A DNA stretch of 23,473 nucleotides from positions 1 to 23,473 of the forward strand of contig NW_019775946.1 of the NCBI RefSeq assembly GCF_001039355.2, read 5' to 3'. The DNA is from Lingula anatina. Lineage: Eukaryota; Brachiopoda; Lingulata; Lingulida; Lingulidae. The stretch's first letter is position 1. Each line of letters starts with the position of its first letter. Below the pieces are notes generated by a model. That model was not told where the DNA came from. It worked only from the letters and a program-made list of their open reading frames with translations, and did not search any database. Position numbers and translations under genes: made by a program. Shown here piece after piece: positions 8,755 through 22,300 of the stretch.

Positions 8755-10156
8755 AATGCGCTCTCTGTCACAAGCTTTCAAATTAGAATAAACTTCTATT
8801 GAATATTAGAAGCAAACTTTTTACCTTTATCAAGCTAGTTAATTATCTGTCAAGGTCAGTACGACATCTCTTACATAACCTGAAAAAAACAGATTGAGTT
8901 AATCATTCAAAATGAAGGTTATCAAACAGCAATTATGAATAAAACTGAAGAAAAACAATATCTTTTATACATTACATAACAATTTCCTGACCTAAGGTTG
9001 TTTAAAATTGCCTTTATTTGCAATCAAAAGAACATGCTATAGAGAAAGAAATTTTCCCTGATAACTGACAAACTATCATTAAAAACAGAGTTATCATGTT
9101 ATATCTTATCTTATATACCGAACCAATAATTTTCATTAAACTTTCACGAAAAAAATTATTTCATTGCATATTCATTATACATGTTGCAAACGTTAATTGC
9201 CTGTTAACTGGCCCCATTTTCACAAAAAAATAAATAAACTAGAGGATCAGAGAGGCGATACCGCCTCCNAAAATAAAAGTTATAAGTGTAAAAGAGCCAT
9301 TCCATCAAAAGTGGTTCACATTTGGGAGAAATTTGAAAATAACCATATTGGAAAATTTAAAAAAAATTTAACTGATCAAATATTATGGACATAATAATAG
9401 CTACGGTCAATTATTAACATAATTAAAATTTTATTTAGTGGTTTTTTGGATTTTTACCTACAACCACTTTAATATGCCCACTAGTTGATGAAAAACTTAA
9501 CCCCATAGGACCACTTAGTCATGAATAGCTCAAGATGAAAGGGAAAATTCCTTATAATAATATTATTAATAAAAATAGTAAGATTAAACAACACTGAGAA
9601 TATCTACAGGAAAATAGTGATTGAAGTCTCTTTTTAAAATAAGCAATTTCACTTAAAAGTTCTTTATAAAAAGCATGGAGATTGTAAATAAATAAGTCCC
9701 AACCTATACATTTTAGAAGAATAATAAAAACATGAGCGTATCTATATCAGTTAATATAGGAGAAAAGATATCTGTGTGCGTCAACCCTGTGAGGCAAGTG
9801 ACTGTTTTCTTTCATGGACCTTTAAAATGTTCTAAAAAACCCTCAGCTTCCACACTTTTTTCCTAACCAAGAGATCTTCCATAATACTAAATTATTTGAT
9901 TTAACCATAAAAGGCTAACTACACCCCTCCCTTCCCCCTTTCCAAAAACAGACATGGCCCAATTTTAGTTTTCTAAACACAAAACCCTATATACAGTCAC
10001 CACTGCCCAGACTGGCGTACACAGTGAAGTCTACTTACAAACCAAGAAGCCAAAGAGACCACTGCAGTTCTACAGTTGAGATGTGCATGCTGAGGAGTCA
10101 CAGCAAATCAAAGTGCAGTCAAGGTGCAGTGCACATCTAAAACTGGTAAAACTCAC
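8755..10156. other. Non-coding, 3' of (or intronic to) MYO18A
   Basis: Between the hairpin and the acidic exon: AT-rich, with AATAAA-like strings on both strands, and the Helitron end at 9239. If MYO18A ends at 10137 this is its 3' UTR and intergenic space; if it splices onward this is intron. The sequence does not decide. Confidence 0.5.
9239..9268 (-). mobile_element. Helitron-like 3' terminus fragment
   Basis: Same end as at 22837: CTAG, 9-nt spacer, hairpin gaggcg-atac-cgcctc (9252-9267). The match stops at a single N (9269), after which the sequence is unrelated to the other copy. Either the element is truncated or the join skips its body. Confidence 0.65.
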
Positions 10157-10344
10157 GGCCATACCTACTGTGTCCATCTACATCCGAGCCGTCTGTGCCC
10201 GCAGACAGCCTATGAGAGGGCGTGTACTCCAAGCTGCTTATACTACCACTCCCGCTCCGGTTCAGGGGCTGATGGCGGTGGTTCACCAAGAATGTGTCAA
10301 TGTCTATGGAGGAATCCGAGTCTTCACCATCGTCTTCTCCATCA
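10157..10344 (-). CDS. MYO18A: MYO18A acidic C-terminal exon
   Basis: 188 bp. Acceptor CACATTTTAG; the first base T completes the split serine codon. Encodes [19 protein letters not shown] and a Ser/Gly-rich, probably unstructured segment ([18 protein letters not shown]), ending DVDGHSRYG. Acidic and serine clusters suggest casein-kinase-2 type sites (inference). Two endings are possible. A strong donor GTGAGT (10151-10156) leaves phase 1 and leads to further exons to the left. Reading on adds REFYQF and a TAG at 10137-10139. Confidence 0.85.
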
Positions 10345-13300
10345 CTAAAATGTGAAATAATCTTTTCATTGAAAAATATCAACTTAGCTTGATCATTAAA
10401 TTAAATTTTTTACCCTTTTCATGAAACTGAAACCATACCCCACAAAGCTTTTTCAATATCAACAGACTAAACAGACAAAGCATTAACAACTTTTATACAA
10501 CTCACAGGACACAAGACACAACTGTAGTACGTTATTCACTTGCCATATTACTTAAAACATTCAACAGTAGTGTCTTCCTCACCTGGTACATATATATATC
10601 AGTTTCTTACCTGTCTGAGATATCACTGTCACTGTCTATTTCATCTTCTATGGCGGCCTGCAGGTCTGCTATCCTCTTGAAGGCAAGTTTCAGATCAGAT
10701 TGGTGCTGCTCACTGTCTGCTTCTAAGTTTTCAACTTTCACTTCCTGTAAAATCATTCAAAGTAAATCAATACATAAATTCTTCAGAATCCTCATGGAAA
10801 TGTCTTCGGTAAAATCATAAGCTCAAACCACCGAGTAAATAAGAAACCAAACCAATTTCAGATTTTTCTTCCATGTATTCACAACCACCACCACATTACT
10901 TACTAATTCGGTTTTCTTCTGACTAGCTTCCAACTCTCGTTTCTGCACGTCTCCAAACTCCTCCCGCAGATCTCTGAGCTGCCGCTGACTTCTCTTAGCG
11001 TTCTCTTGGGCTGCCTGCTCCTTGGCCTGAAGGTTGTCTTTTTCTGTGGTAAGTTTTTCTACATCGGCTTTCAACTTAGTTGTGCTTGCCTGTGGTGAAA
11101 AAATATTTGTATTTTTGACATTTTAAAAATACAGATGAAACGCACAAATTTTAACTCCTGCTAGAATTAAATAAGCAAACTGTTTTAATCTGTATTAATT
11201 CAGAATTCACCACCATTACCTGCCCAAAGAGCTGTTGGAAAAAAAATAAGACACCATTCTTAAACTGACAATTCTATATTATCTAGTTACATCACAGATT
11301 ATTCCATAGGAATACTGAATTTGAAATCTTTCCCACTGACCTCTAGTCTTTGCCTTGTAGCCAGCTCCAGGTCAAGTCTGGATTCCAGTTCTCTGCATTT
11401 GGACTCCAGACGGATCACCACTTGTTTATCTACATAGTTTGTTTCTAAGTATTCTACTTTGCTTTGTAATAAGGAATTCTGAAACAACGGAAAACACTTA
11501 GTAAGTAAAGGAATATACTTGCTCATAGAGAAATGACTAGACACTTTCAATGTTTCTCATACTTTACTTCTAATACAAGAAACATGCACAAAACCAAATC
11601 CTCACTCCAGTTTTGACCAGGTTAGATTAACACAGACATACATCTGCAGCATATAACACAGTTACCTGTTCTCTTAGCATTTCTCTTTCTTGCTGCAATT
11701 CCTCTAACCGCGTAGATTGTTCTGTAAGATTTATTTGGTCAACCGATTGCTGAAAATAAAATGAGAATTTTGAGTTATAATTAACATGAAACTAATTTAA
11801 TGACTCCAGATATGTTCATACTAATATGAAACATTGCATCTGTCAAAACCAAGTTACCTTATATATATTATTAATTCTATGACAGACAATACAAGCCGAG
11901 CACAAAAACGGACCCATACACACATGCACGCACAGGCAAACATTTTTATTTCAAGCCCTACTGAAAAAAGTCTATAGTAGTTATCACCCTGTATAATTAC
12001 ATCAGTCACATGTTAACTTAATTTACCTGCTGTACTACATTTTTGTATTTCCTCATCAACTCATTCATTTCTTCTTCCAAGTCTTCTAGCTGAGTTTGTA
12101 GCTCAGTCTTGTCTCTGGAGAGTGAAAGGCACCTGTCTTCTGCCTGGGAAAACCAGGAATTAAGAACATAATTAATACCTACAAACAAGTGGTTACAAAC
12201 TCCTTTATTATACCAGCTGTCAATATAGATTTGAGCAAATAAATATTGAGTGTAGTGACTGAGAAAATATAATTATCAAATAAATAGAAATAACACTGTC
12301 ACCAATTTGACAAAATTAATGTATCAAATGCAACTGCATGTGTCACACTGGCAATCAAATATACAAAACTTGAATGATACTCTTATCAAGAAATATATGA
12401 TGCTGTAGAAATACAAGAGGTACCGCCTTACAATTTCTCAAATCTCTTCATAAAAACATTTGTTTTACATGAACTGCATTCAGAGATAATGAAATAATTT
12501 TCTCAATAATCATATTCTTACATCTGACTTATTTCTGGTCATGTCCTCTAACTGCTGTTGGAGGTCCTGCTGTTCCAGCTCAATACCTTTCCTGGCTTTG
12601 ATAGCTGCTGATGTGGCAAATTCTGCATCCTCCAGCTAAAACAATACAGAAAACCAGATATGTACAATAATGTGTGGGAATGACTTAAGTACATAAACAA
12701 ATGTACCTTAAGCCATTTTTAATAAAAATGGAAAAAATAAATGATACACCATTTAAATTAATAATCACATATAAAGACCTCAGTACTTCACATAGATAGC
12801 TTATGCACTTATTCAGGTCATAAATAAGCGTGTAATGTATGTAAGTAAATAGACTCCACTGTCCACTGTTCTTAAAAAAGTTTCAATAATTCATATGACA
12901 GTCTTGAACAGGAGTGTAATGTTATAGTTAACACAAGTGCTGGGTTGTTTCTTGCACTCATCTTTTGAGGCTTTTGAGGTGCTTACCTTATCCCTGAGTT
13001 GTTTAACTGAGGCTTTTGAGGTGCTTACCTTATCCCTGAGTTGTTTAATTGAAGCTTTTGAGGTGCTTACCTTATCCCTGAGTTGTTTAACTGAGGCTTT
13101 TGAGGCAGCCCCTTCTTTGCTCTTCTCTAACATAGTCTGAGCATCCTTTAGCAGAGCCTTTGTCTTTTTAAGACCTTTCCTTAATCTCTTTTCAGTTTCT
13201 GAAGACAAAATATTCACGGATTGCAGTTTATCTCAGGCATGAGTGCATTATTTATGGGTGCAATCGGAATTTTTATCTTAAAATTTACCAAATTAACTTT

Positions 13301-16300
13301 TAAGATGCATCACTAAACAGCAGGCCAGGGATGTCACTGACAGTAAATCTAAAACTAACAATGACAGAGGCTTTTTTCCTAATTTACTTGAACCAAATTA
13401 TCCAAGGCAAATCTTATTCATCTATTACGGCCAATCACATTTTCCATGACAGCTAAGTGCATCCAATCATATATTCTGTGACAACTTAAGCGTCTATTTG
13501 GCCTACCTTTGTCTCTTTTGGGTGCTTTCTCTGCCACCTCCTGCAACTGCCTTTCCAGCTCTCTCTTTTCTCGTAAAGCTTTTTGCTTTTCTTCATACTC
13601 GTCCTCTACCTGCACCTCAAGCTGTCGAACCTGTTGGCAATGGAAATTGGACTTGATTTTTATTGCTGCTAGTAATTTTTGATTAGGAACTGCAACTGTT
13701 AAGTGTATTTGAGTGATTCGTTAAAATTTTTAGGGGATAAGGATATGAGGCCTTTCAAATAATGACATGCTCAGAACGCCTTATGCTTCTGTCAACTACA
13801 CGTTATCTTTTTGTTGACAAATCAACAGATTCTTATTTCATGATTAAATCAAGAGCTGACAAAAAATACTGGCACACAGTTCCTAACCCCTAAATTACCT
13901 TTTTCTGAGTGGATGACCTCATTTCCTCCAGCTCGATCTCCTTCTCCTCCATCTCCTTCTGATACTGCTGCCTCAGTTTCTGCTGGTTCATTTCCAGACG
14001 CAGCTTGGCCTAGCAGGAGCAATGACACGACAATTAATGTTCATATTCAGAATAATACAGTTTATTCTAGCAAGGGATTTTGTCAGCTGTGTTACATATG
14101 CACTCAGGATTGCAATAAGAAATAAAATATTAGAGTGGTAATAACACTGAATTCATCTGTTGTTTGAAAAATATATTATTTTAACTGTTTATTCTACTTT
14201 CTTCCATTCCATTCTCCCTTCACCATACTACAAATTGCTGTCCCAAGTTGAAACCTCCCACCAGTTGTCAGAAATATGATAATTGCCTGAAATCAGACTT
14301 CACCATCTTGTTTTCACACTACTTTATTTAATCTGTGCTTCAATCGTACATTCATATAAAAAAATTCAAGTTCCCTTCCGGCTTTCTATTCTATTTCATG
14401 TTCAGAGTTAACAAAAATAATGTCTTTCTTACAAGCACTTTGTGTGCAGAAAGTCATTTGTCTACCACAGCTGTGCTACATGCTTTATACTGTACTTAAT
14501 GACTGAGACAATGATCTAAATTGCCACCCTTTTTATTTTTTTCAATCACTTGCTATGGGAACATGCTTTGTTTCATTAACAAACACTGACCCGGGGTCAC
14601 TCATCTAATGGACAAACTAACTGTTAAATACAGGCTGTATTGTTACCTGCCATATCATTAATATGACATTAGTTGCACCTGTTAGTTTTGCACCTAAATT
14701 ACATTACGGGGATTGTACTGTATTCTACAGGTAAAACCTGTCATCATACCTGTTCTAGTTGCTGGATGGTGCCAGCCTGTTCATCTAACTCCTCCTCCTG
14801 ATCCTTGGTCTTCAGTTCCAATTCCATCTTGGCACGTTTTAGGTTCATGATCTGGAAGGAAAAAAACAAAATTTACCGGTTTTCAACTAAACATTCACAT
14901 TATAAGTTTTTATGAAGAGAGTTTGGGAAAGAGTTTACATCGGGTACATTTTGAAACCAGGTTATGGTCATTGTATTAATTATATGTACACAACCTTTTT
15001 TCTATACATGAATAATTTTTCATATGAATTCTTTTTTTGCTGTTTAGTAAATACGATAGCTGATAATTGTAATTAAAATGGCAGTTGAAATGAAAATTTC
15101 ATAGCCTTGCCTCAACATCATCCTTAGTTCCCAAACTAGACAAGTCTCTCAACTCTCGCTCCAGTCGGTCTACTTTCTCGTTCTGTAGTTCAAACTCCAT
15201 CTTCAAGTTCTGAAAAGATGAAATGTACTACATTAACATCAAGTTAAAAAAAAAGGTTAAAATATGTCAACCTAATAAAAATTAAGCAAATGATGAAATC
15301 AGCTTCATTTCACCTTGCTAATTTCTACCTGCCTTACCCATGTCATCTAATATTTGTGTTTTTACTAAGAAGCTTTCCAAACTTGGCCAGGTCTCAGAAG
15401 TCACTTAAAGCCTATGTTACAGTATTGGTATGACATTGCACCCAAGTAGCTTCAGTCCCAAAGAAGTCTAAAAGAATCCCACCTGTTTAAGGTCATATTC
15501 TGCTTGAACCCAACACTTGAAGTCACTGCATCTTGGTTAAAGTCAAGCTATTCTAGCAGGGGTAATATGTTATGTTTCCTCCAATATTTCTTACCACACA
15601 ATGTCTACTTGCTTAAGCTCTGCTGGACAACAATACTACTGAATTAACGAATCAATGAAACGAGAAAAGTGTCATTGTGCCTGTTTAATCTTTGATAACT
15701 ACATTGATTTTGCTTCCGCACAATCAATTTCCTTTGAAGTTTCCTGCTTAATTGTTGTTCCGTCATAAATCATTATATAAACAGTAAGACGCAAACAAAC
15801 GTAAAACTCTCAGGTGATAAAATTACACCCTGTCTTTTCAATCTAGGACCACTAAAGATGTGTGAGAATTTCCTTTTTTGGAGAGAAACCAGAATCTGGC
15901 AAATTTTTAAAGAGGCATTTGAACGCTCAATTGATACTTCACAAAATAGGTTAAGTGTCAAGTGTCTCTGTGAATGTCATGCCTTCACTTTGAATGAGAG
16001 GAGAGACCCAGTTCCTAGTTCTGTTAATAAGCTGAAATAATACAGGTGATACAGGTGACACCAGACGTCAATGAGCCAGACAAGATAGTGTAAGAGACAC
16101 GTAGAAAACAGCAGATGAGACGCGATTATAGATCTGTCAATGGAGTTATGGTGCAGAATGCCTGACATGTGCAATCTGATGTGCCATATCAAAAGGGAAA
16201 TCATCCCAAGTCCCTCTATCTGCCATCTCCTCCATTGAGACACTTACTGCCCCCTTGGACGACCTTTCATACCTCATCCTACATCAATTGTAACATCAAT

Positions 16301-19300
16301 TGTCACAAATACTTCAAGTGCTGGAGCATATCTTATTCAAGTTTACATACATGTGGGATACCATGGTGTATTTATGTGTGTCAACACTCAGCTATTCACA
16401 GCTTTGATTTCACTGTGTGGTTAGTGGTTAATTCTATTAGCTAGTGTTAAAGAATGGCTGCATCACTCTTTGGCATTCGATAGAACTACACAGCCAGCCA
16501 ATACCAAACATGGGCACCATATTCCTGCATGGTATTATATCACTGAGATGTTGGCCTAGTGTCCTCAAATTCAGAAACTCATTTATTACTTTCTTTAATG
16601 CCTTTCACGCTCCAGGACAATTGGTCACTGTTGCTGACCAATAAACACAAGAGCCGTGTCCAGATACTATCTCCAGGTCATGGGGCTGACCCCATCTTGG
16701 TCTACTTAACGTCTCACTTACTGAGGATGAATGGCTAGTGCCCTTCTACATGTGTGTGCCTCAGAGCAATAAACCCTGTGTCTGTGTGGAATGTCTCATG
16801 AGATGATGTGAGGAGTAATGTGTTGTAAGATGAGGTGTTGTCTGGGTTCACTTTGTCGGTGAAGCTTAAGTACAAATTTATTTACATTCCACAGACAACC
16901 ATCTGCATGGGTGTCACAGAATTCCGTTGGTGTCAGAGAAAATTTACATGGAAACGTGCATTAACTGCACAGAGTTGCATTATTTTAGTCTAGAAGGGAG
17001 TAAAACCTTTCCATGTATATCCCACATTTCAAATTTTTAACTAAAAACTTCTTTGTATCCACAGTTTAGTAAATGTGCAGTATACATAATGAAAACTGTT
17101 CAGAATTGAGACAGGGTGTGGTAGGAAGAATTAGAGAGGTGAAAAAAGTAACTATTCTTTATGATAATAAATTCAAATCCTGGTTACGAGCATCAGCAGA
17201 AGCCTTTGCACTAAATAATACATGTATAACCAAAACTCAGGTTTAAGGCGTAAGCCACAAGAATGTATACATTACTTTATACCCATTAAACCTCACTTCA
17301 ACAAACTTTCCATACACATAAGTGGACATTTCACAACTTGAGGCTACTCTCCAGATAAGAAGATACAATGACCACTGAATTGACCATAACACCTTGACCA
17401 CATGCTAACCACAATAATCTGCCCCTCTCCCCAACTCCCATATACAGTGTGACCAATCAGGCAGAAAAATCAATAGAACCAGCTAAGAGTAACATTCTGG
17501 GACCAGTGCTTGCCTTGTGTACAATGGCCAGGAATGTTGATCTCCAAGATAAACTCTACATCAATGGAATCAAAGCTAGAAGTTATAGCTGAAGTTATGT
17601 CCTGTTTTAATATTGAAAACTTTGGGAGCTTTGAAGGAAGAGGGATGAGGGGATGTTGAATGTTTTAGCCTCCTGGATAAAAATGTAGGGAGAACATAAA
17701 TAGATATAAAAAAGAGATCAAACCTGTTTTATCATCATCTATATGACAAAATAGGAAAGTATAAAAAAAAGCTCCCTCTGCATGAAGAAAAATAGTGATG
17801 GCATCTTTTCTAAGTCGATTGAAAAGCACTGGCTGTATTCAGAGCTTTCAGATCAGCCTTTCACTGAAGATTTCCATTAATTTCCCAGCATGATGCCCTG
17901 ATGTAGCCTGCGTATCCTGTATCTATCTCCACACCCTGACACTCCTATTGTAAACCATGTCATAGAAAGGAGAACAAGTGATTCATTATCTCATGGAAAA
18001 TGATATATTACTTTCAAAAAGGCCTAAATTAAAAGACACGTGGATCTTCATGATATTCAGTTACAACCAAAAACTACTAGTACACACCTCTGAAGAAGTG
18101 CTGCATGAACCTAATGATCAGTAGATTAAGTGCAATTTTACATACTTATAAAATGTATTGAACCCATGCAGTAATCCCCCTACCTCTCTATACAACTCTT
18201 CCTGTGAGCTGTACTGGGGCAAACACTCTGTGGTCATCATGCTGTCCAATACTGAGAGTGACCAGTTATTCAAAATGCGCCTTGTGTGTCTTCTTTCCTA
18301 TAGTCTAATACGTAACCAATAGTACTGCAGAAGTTTATGCCATTCACTGATGACCTTCACACAGTATTGAATAGGTTAAATGAAGTAATCCTGTACAGAG
18401 ACAGCCTGTGGTCAACTCCTCTCTGTCCACTAGCTGGTCAAGCACCTGGTCAAACAGCTGGTCAAACGCCAGGCAATCTGTCAGAGCAATAACCCAGTCC
18501 TTCCTGTGTCCAATATTCTCCTAGCCATCCACTGTGACATGTAAATTGTAGGTCTTTAAAGTCCACCTTCACTAAGCTCTACCTGGCCACTGCTATTATT
18601 TAATCCAGGTGGAAATGACAGGAGATAAGCAGGGCCACTCACTGACTGACCCCAGGTCCTGAGGAACAAAAGTAACCCAGCATGTAGACTAAAACCAGAG
18701 AACAGTAACACAACCTGTGTTCTTAAATGAACTGAGTCAGAGCTCTGTGTGCCCCTCCCCTGCTGCTTGCTAAAGCCAGGTTGTAGTACAGAGTGAAGAA
18801 TGAAATGAAATGCTGCTATGACATGCTAATCTCTCCTCTACACAACCAGGCTGGGCTGCTCACACAGGACTGTCATTATGAACTGATAGTATCTCTGTAG
18901 ACATGGATCACTGTCAGGTGGGAGAGGAAGGCACTATGAGTGCTAGAACTCATGAGATGTCATTACTTAGAGAGGGATAGGGAAAGGGGGGAGAGACATG
19001 AGACGTCATTACTTAGAGAGGGACGATGGAAGGGGGGGGCATGAGATGTTATTACTTAGAGGGATGTGGGAGGGGGAGGAAGACTTTTACTGCTGGAACT
19101 CAAGAGACGTCATTACTTAGAAAGGGATTGGGGGGGGGGGGGAGAAGACAGATTTTCAAGTTTACATAGGTATCTATTTTTTTCTGTCAAAAGATGGTCA
19201 AGAATGGAAGATGGATCAACAAAGATTATTTGGAAGACTGTCAGAAACTATCTCTGGATCTGCCCCTGATCATGGCACTGATACTACATACATAAACTTT

Positions 19301-22300
19301 AAACTGAACAGAGAAGCAAGATGAAAAGATGTCCAATTGCAACCAACATCAAATGACAGCCAAATATATGATTTTAGTGACATAATTGTACTCTCTTTGG
19401 CTTGTTTCCCACCCATTCCTAACGCCTCATTTAGAATGATGCCAAATACTTCAGGAAAGGACTGAGAAACTGAATTTGGTAGCATGTAAAAGTGTGATCT
19501 GGCATACATTAATCTTAACTCCTACACACAATGTCTTTATGATGTAAACCTTCCAGTATTTAAAAAAGCAGGGCACAAGTCACTTGTGTAAAACTCTCCA
19601 TTAATCCCATACTGGTTTTGCCTTTAATACTTTTCCTTTAATGTCCAATATTAAATTCAAAACAGTTTGCCTATAACTGCTTTCTAATTCTTCTTAATTT
19701 CCATGGACTTAATGCAAACATCCATGTTAATCCAAGAACATGTCAGTGCAATAATCCTACTAGTATTACCTGTGATTTGAGTCTTTTCACCTCTGTCTAA
19801 CCTGCCTGACTATAGCTCCTTGACCAGTGTCCAGTCTTTCCATACTCCCCGTGTCCAGCCACTCTCTGGACTCCACCATATCCCAATGTGTATGTGTGTA
19901 CAGACCATCCAAACCAAGTCAAATATTAGCTCTCAGCTGTACACAGGGCAGACAAACATGCCATTAGCAAGCAGTACTTGATGTAACTTCTCTATAGAAA
20001 AACCTGTTTCAAAAGCTGGCCTTTTCTTTTTATGACTGCTGCATGGCTTTATTATCTAAAGGTAAACTTTGCCAGAGACCCAGCTAAGTCTTTCAGTAAA
20101 CTGGTTTTGGTGAAATGAAAAATATGACCATGAAATAAACATCAACTTGATACACCATGTCAACAGAAAATCAGCTTTTACGGATATTTGTCAATAACAG
20201 TAACACATTGTAAGACACATTGTGTGGCATTTCAGTGTCAGAATTGCCATCACAATATCTTAAACATACTTCAAAACTTTAATCAAAACTATGCAGTTCT
20301 GGTTAAAAATATGTACCTTGCCATGTACTTTTAAGTGATCATCTGTCCTTAACGACATCTTACTTGACACAAAAGTAATAATGCTTAATGTAAAACTTGC
20401 AGTTGATAAAGTGACTTGAGAAATCATATCTTAAAGCAGAAATAAACATTAACTTGGAGCATTGTGTGGGGTTATCTACATTTGTAGCTTACAAAAGCAT
20501 TATCACCTTTTCATGATATCAAATCCCACTAAAGTTAATGCCTCGATACGTTTCTTTACTGAGTATTTAATCTGAATCTTTTCAGCACAGTAGCCATTGA
20601 AAGAGAAATTTTCTTCAAAATAAAACAGCCAATTCACAAGAAATTCCCTGATATATACAACTAGGAGCAGAAGACTTACTGAATAAGCAGCGTTATATAT
20701 ATCCATGAGGTGAAGTTCAAAAACTGCCACAAAATAAGTAAATTCCCAGGAACCTCCTCAGCATAAATGTCAAAGCCTTGACCATGTGTCCTTACACAAC
20801 TGTTTACAGAAGTGGCAAGAAAACACAGTGACAGCAGACTTCAAGTTTTCTTCCTCTGGGTAAAAGCAGCTAGGAACCTGCACAGAAGTCACAGTTCTTT
20901 TTCCCTGCTTGGGTGATCACACTTACACACACACAGCAGCCTAGGTGATTATGGGTACACCGATTGTCTGTAAACTACCCTAAATGAGGGTCCTTCTTTT
21001 CTATGCCCGCTGTAACACTAGCTCTGTGCATAGAGCGCCAAATTACAGCCTCTTGATCGCACACCTCAATTGATTTGAAAAGCTCTGGCATGCGAAGGTC
21101 CTGGCCTTTGATCACATTCTAATGTAAATAACCACACAATAGCCGCTTAACTCACCCCCCTTTAGAAACTACTTGAGCGCACACTGTGAATGCGGAGGGA
21201 GCACATGCTGTGTATTGAGGGTCCCTGCTACTGCAATTCTATGGGAGGTCTGTTGATCTAACATGTCTAGCTTTTTATGTCAGGTGTTCAGCTGCGACAG
21301 AAAACTTACTGAGGCAGCGTGTATTTTCCCACAAAAGGAGCACCAATGGGGTGGACCTGGAGGAATAATGGGTGGCAGGGAACGGTGTAAAACACGGCCC
21401 TATCCTGTAGGCGTGATACCTGTCCCTGATTTATACCTATCCCTGGGCTATCATTATATCTGGCAGGGCATCATTTGAGTTCAAAGTTGATAACACTTAC
21501 ATTTTGACAAAACATTTGGATGATTTACTCATAACCAGTGTTTTACCCTATTATCAAGTAGTTATTGTAAAAGGCATTTATGAACTGAAAGTGTCTAAAG
21601 ACTTTCTGTAATTCAAACTCTAACAAAGCATCTATTGTAATAAGAGGTGTGTGTGTGTGTGTGTGTGGAGATTCCTGGACAAATGTTATTATACCTGTCA
21701 TATGTCTGTATTACAAAAGAAACTCGAACTGAAAGTTAGAATAGTCTTAATATTATGTTTCCTTTGACCCAAGAGAAATCAGTAGTGGTTTAACTAAAAG
21801 AAATATTGTACCTGTCTTATTAAAAGAATAAACTGAGCATTTATCTTAGAATGAATTATACCACCATTTGTCTTTGAAAAGTTACGGCCAACTTTCTTTC
21901 ATGACGTTGGCGCCAGACCATTATCAGACAGTTATGCAATGTGTAGATGACTTATCAGGTGTTGGACTGTGGGTTATGCCATGAAATGTCTGCTTTATTC
22001 AATATGACATAATCTACCATGTTAGACCTACATACAATAGATCTTAGAGCCCTTGGAATGTCAAAAAGCAACAACATTTTGGGCTTAGCATCAATCCTGC
22101 CATCTAGTGAGTGAAAGAAAACAAATACAAATAGCCATTTGATACACTACAATGATTCCAATTTCATGCTCTCACTTAAGCTGAAGTAGACAAGGACCTA
22201 GTTTTCCCCAGATACAATAACCTGATAAGGCAGGCCCAGGGGACAGGTCTGGAATCGCCAACCATGAGATGGCAGTCTTGCCTCCTCTCTTTTCAACCTC

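Noticed and set aside
12937-13140. Plus-strand open frame with an internally repeated [11 protein letters not shown] motif
   Set aside because: It is the antisense shadow of the 42-bp repeat in the MYO18A exon.
13913-14125. Plus-strand proline/serine-rich open frame
   Set aside because: Antisense of the MYO18A exon at 13899-14009.
15158-15209. Idea that the tail belongs to muscle myosin heavy chain
   Set aside because: Sequence landmarks ([33 protein letters not shown]) and the acidic C-terminus fit class XVIII; myosin-II tails would be encoded with different signature strings.
19773-19799. Possible microexon VKRLKSQ with donor GTAATA in the large intron (one heptad long)
   Set aside because: Acceptor lacks a polypyrimidine tract, and flanking exons already match family length without any insert.
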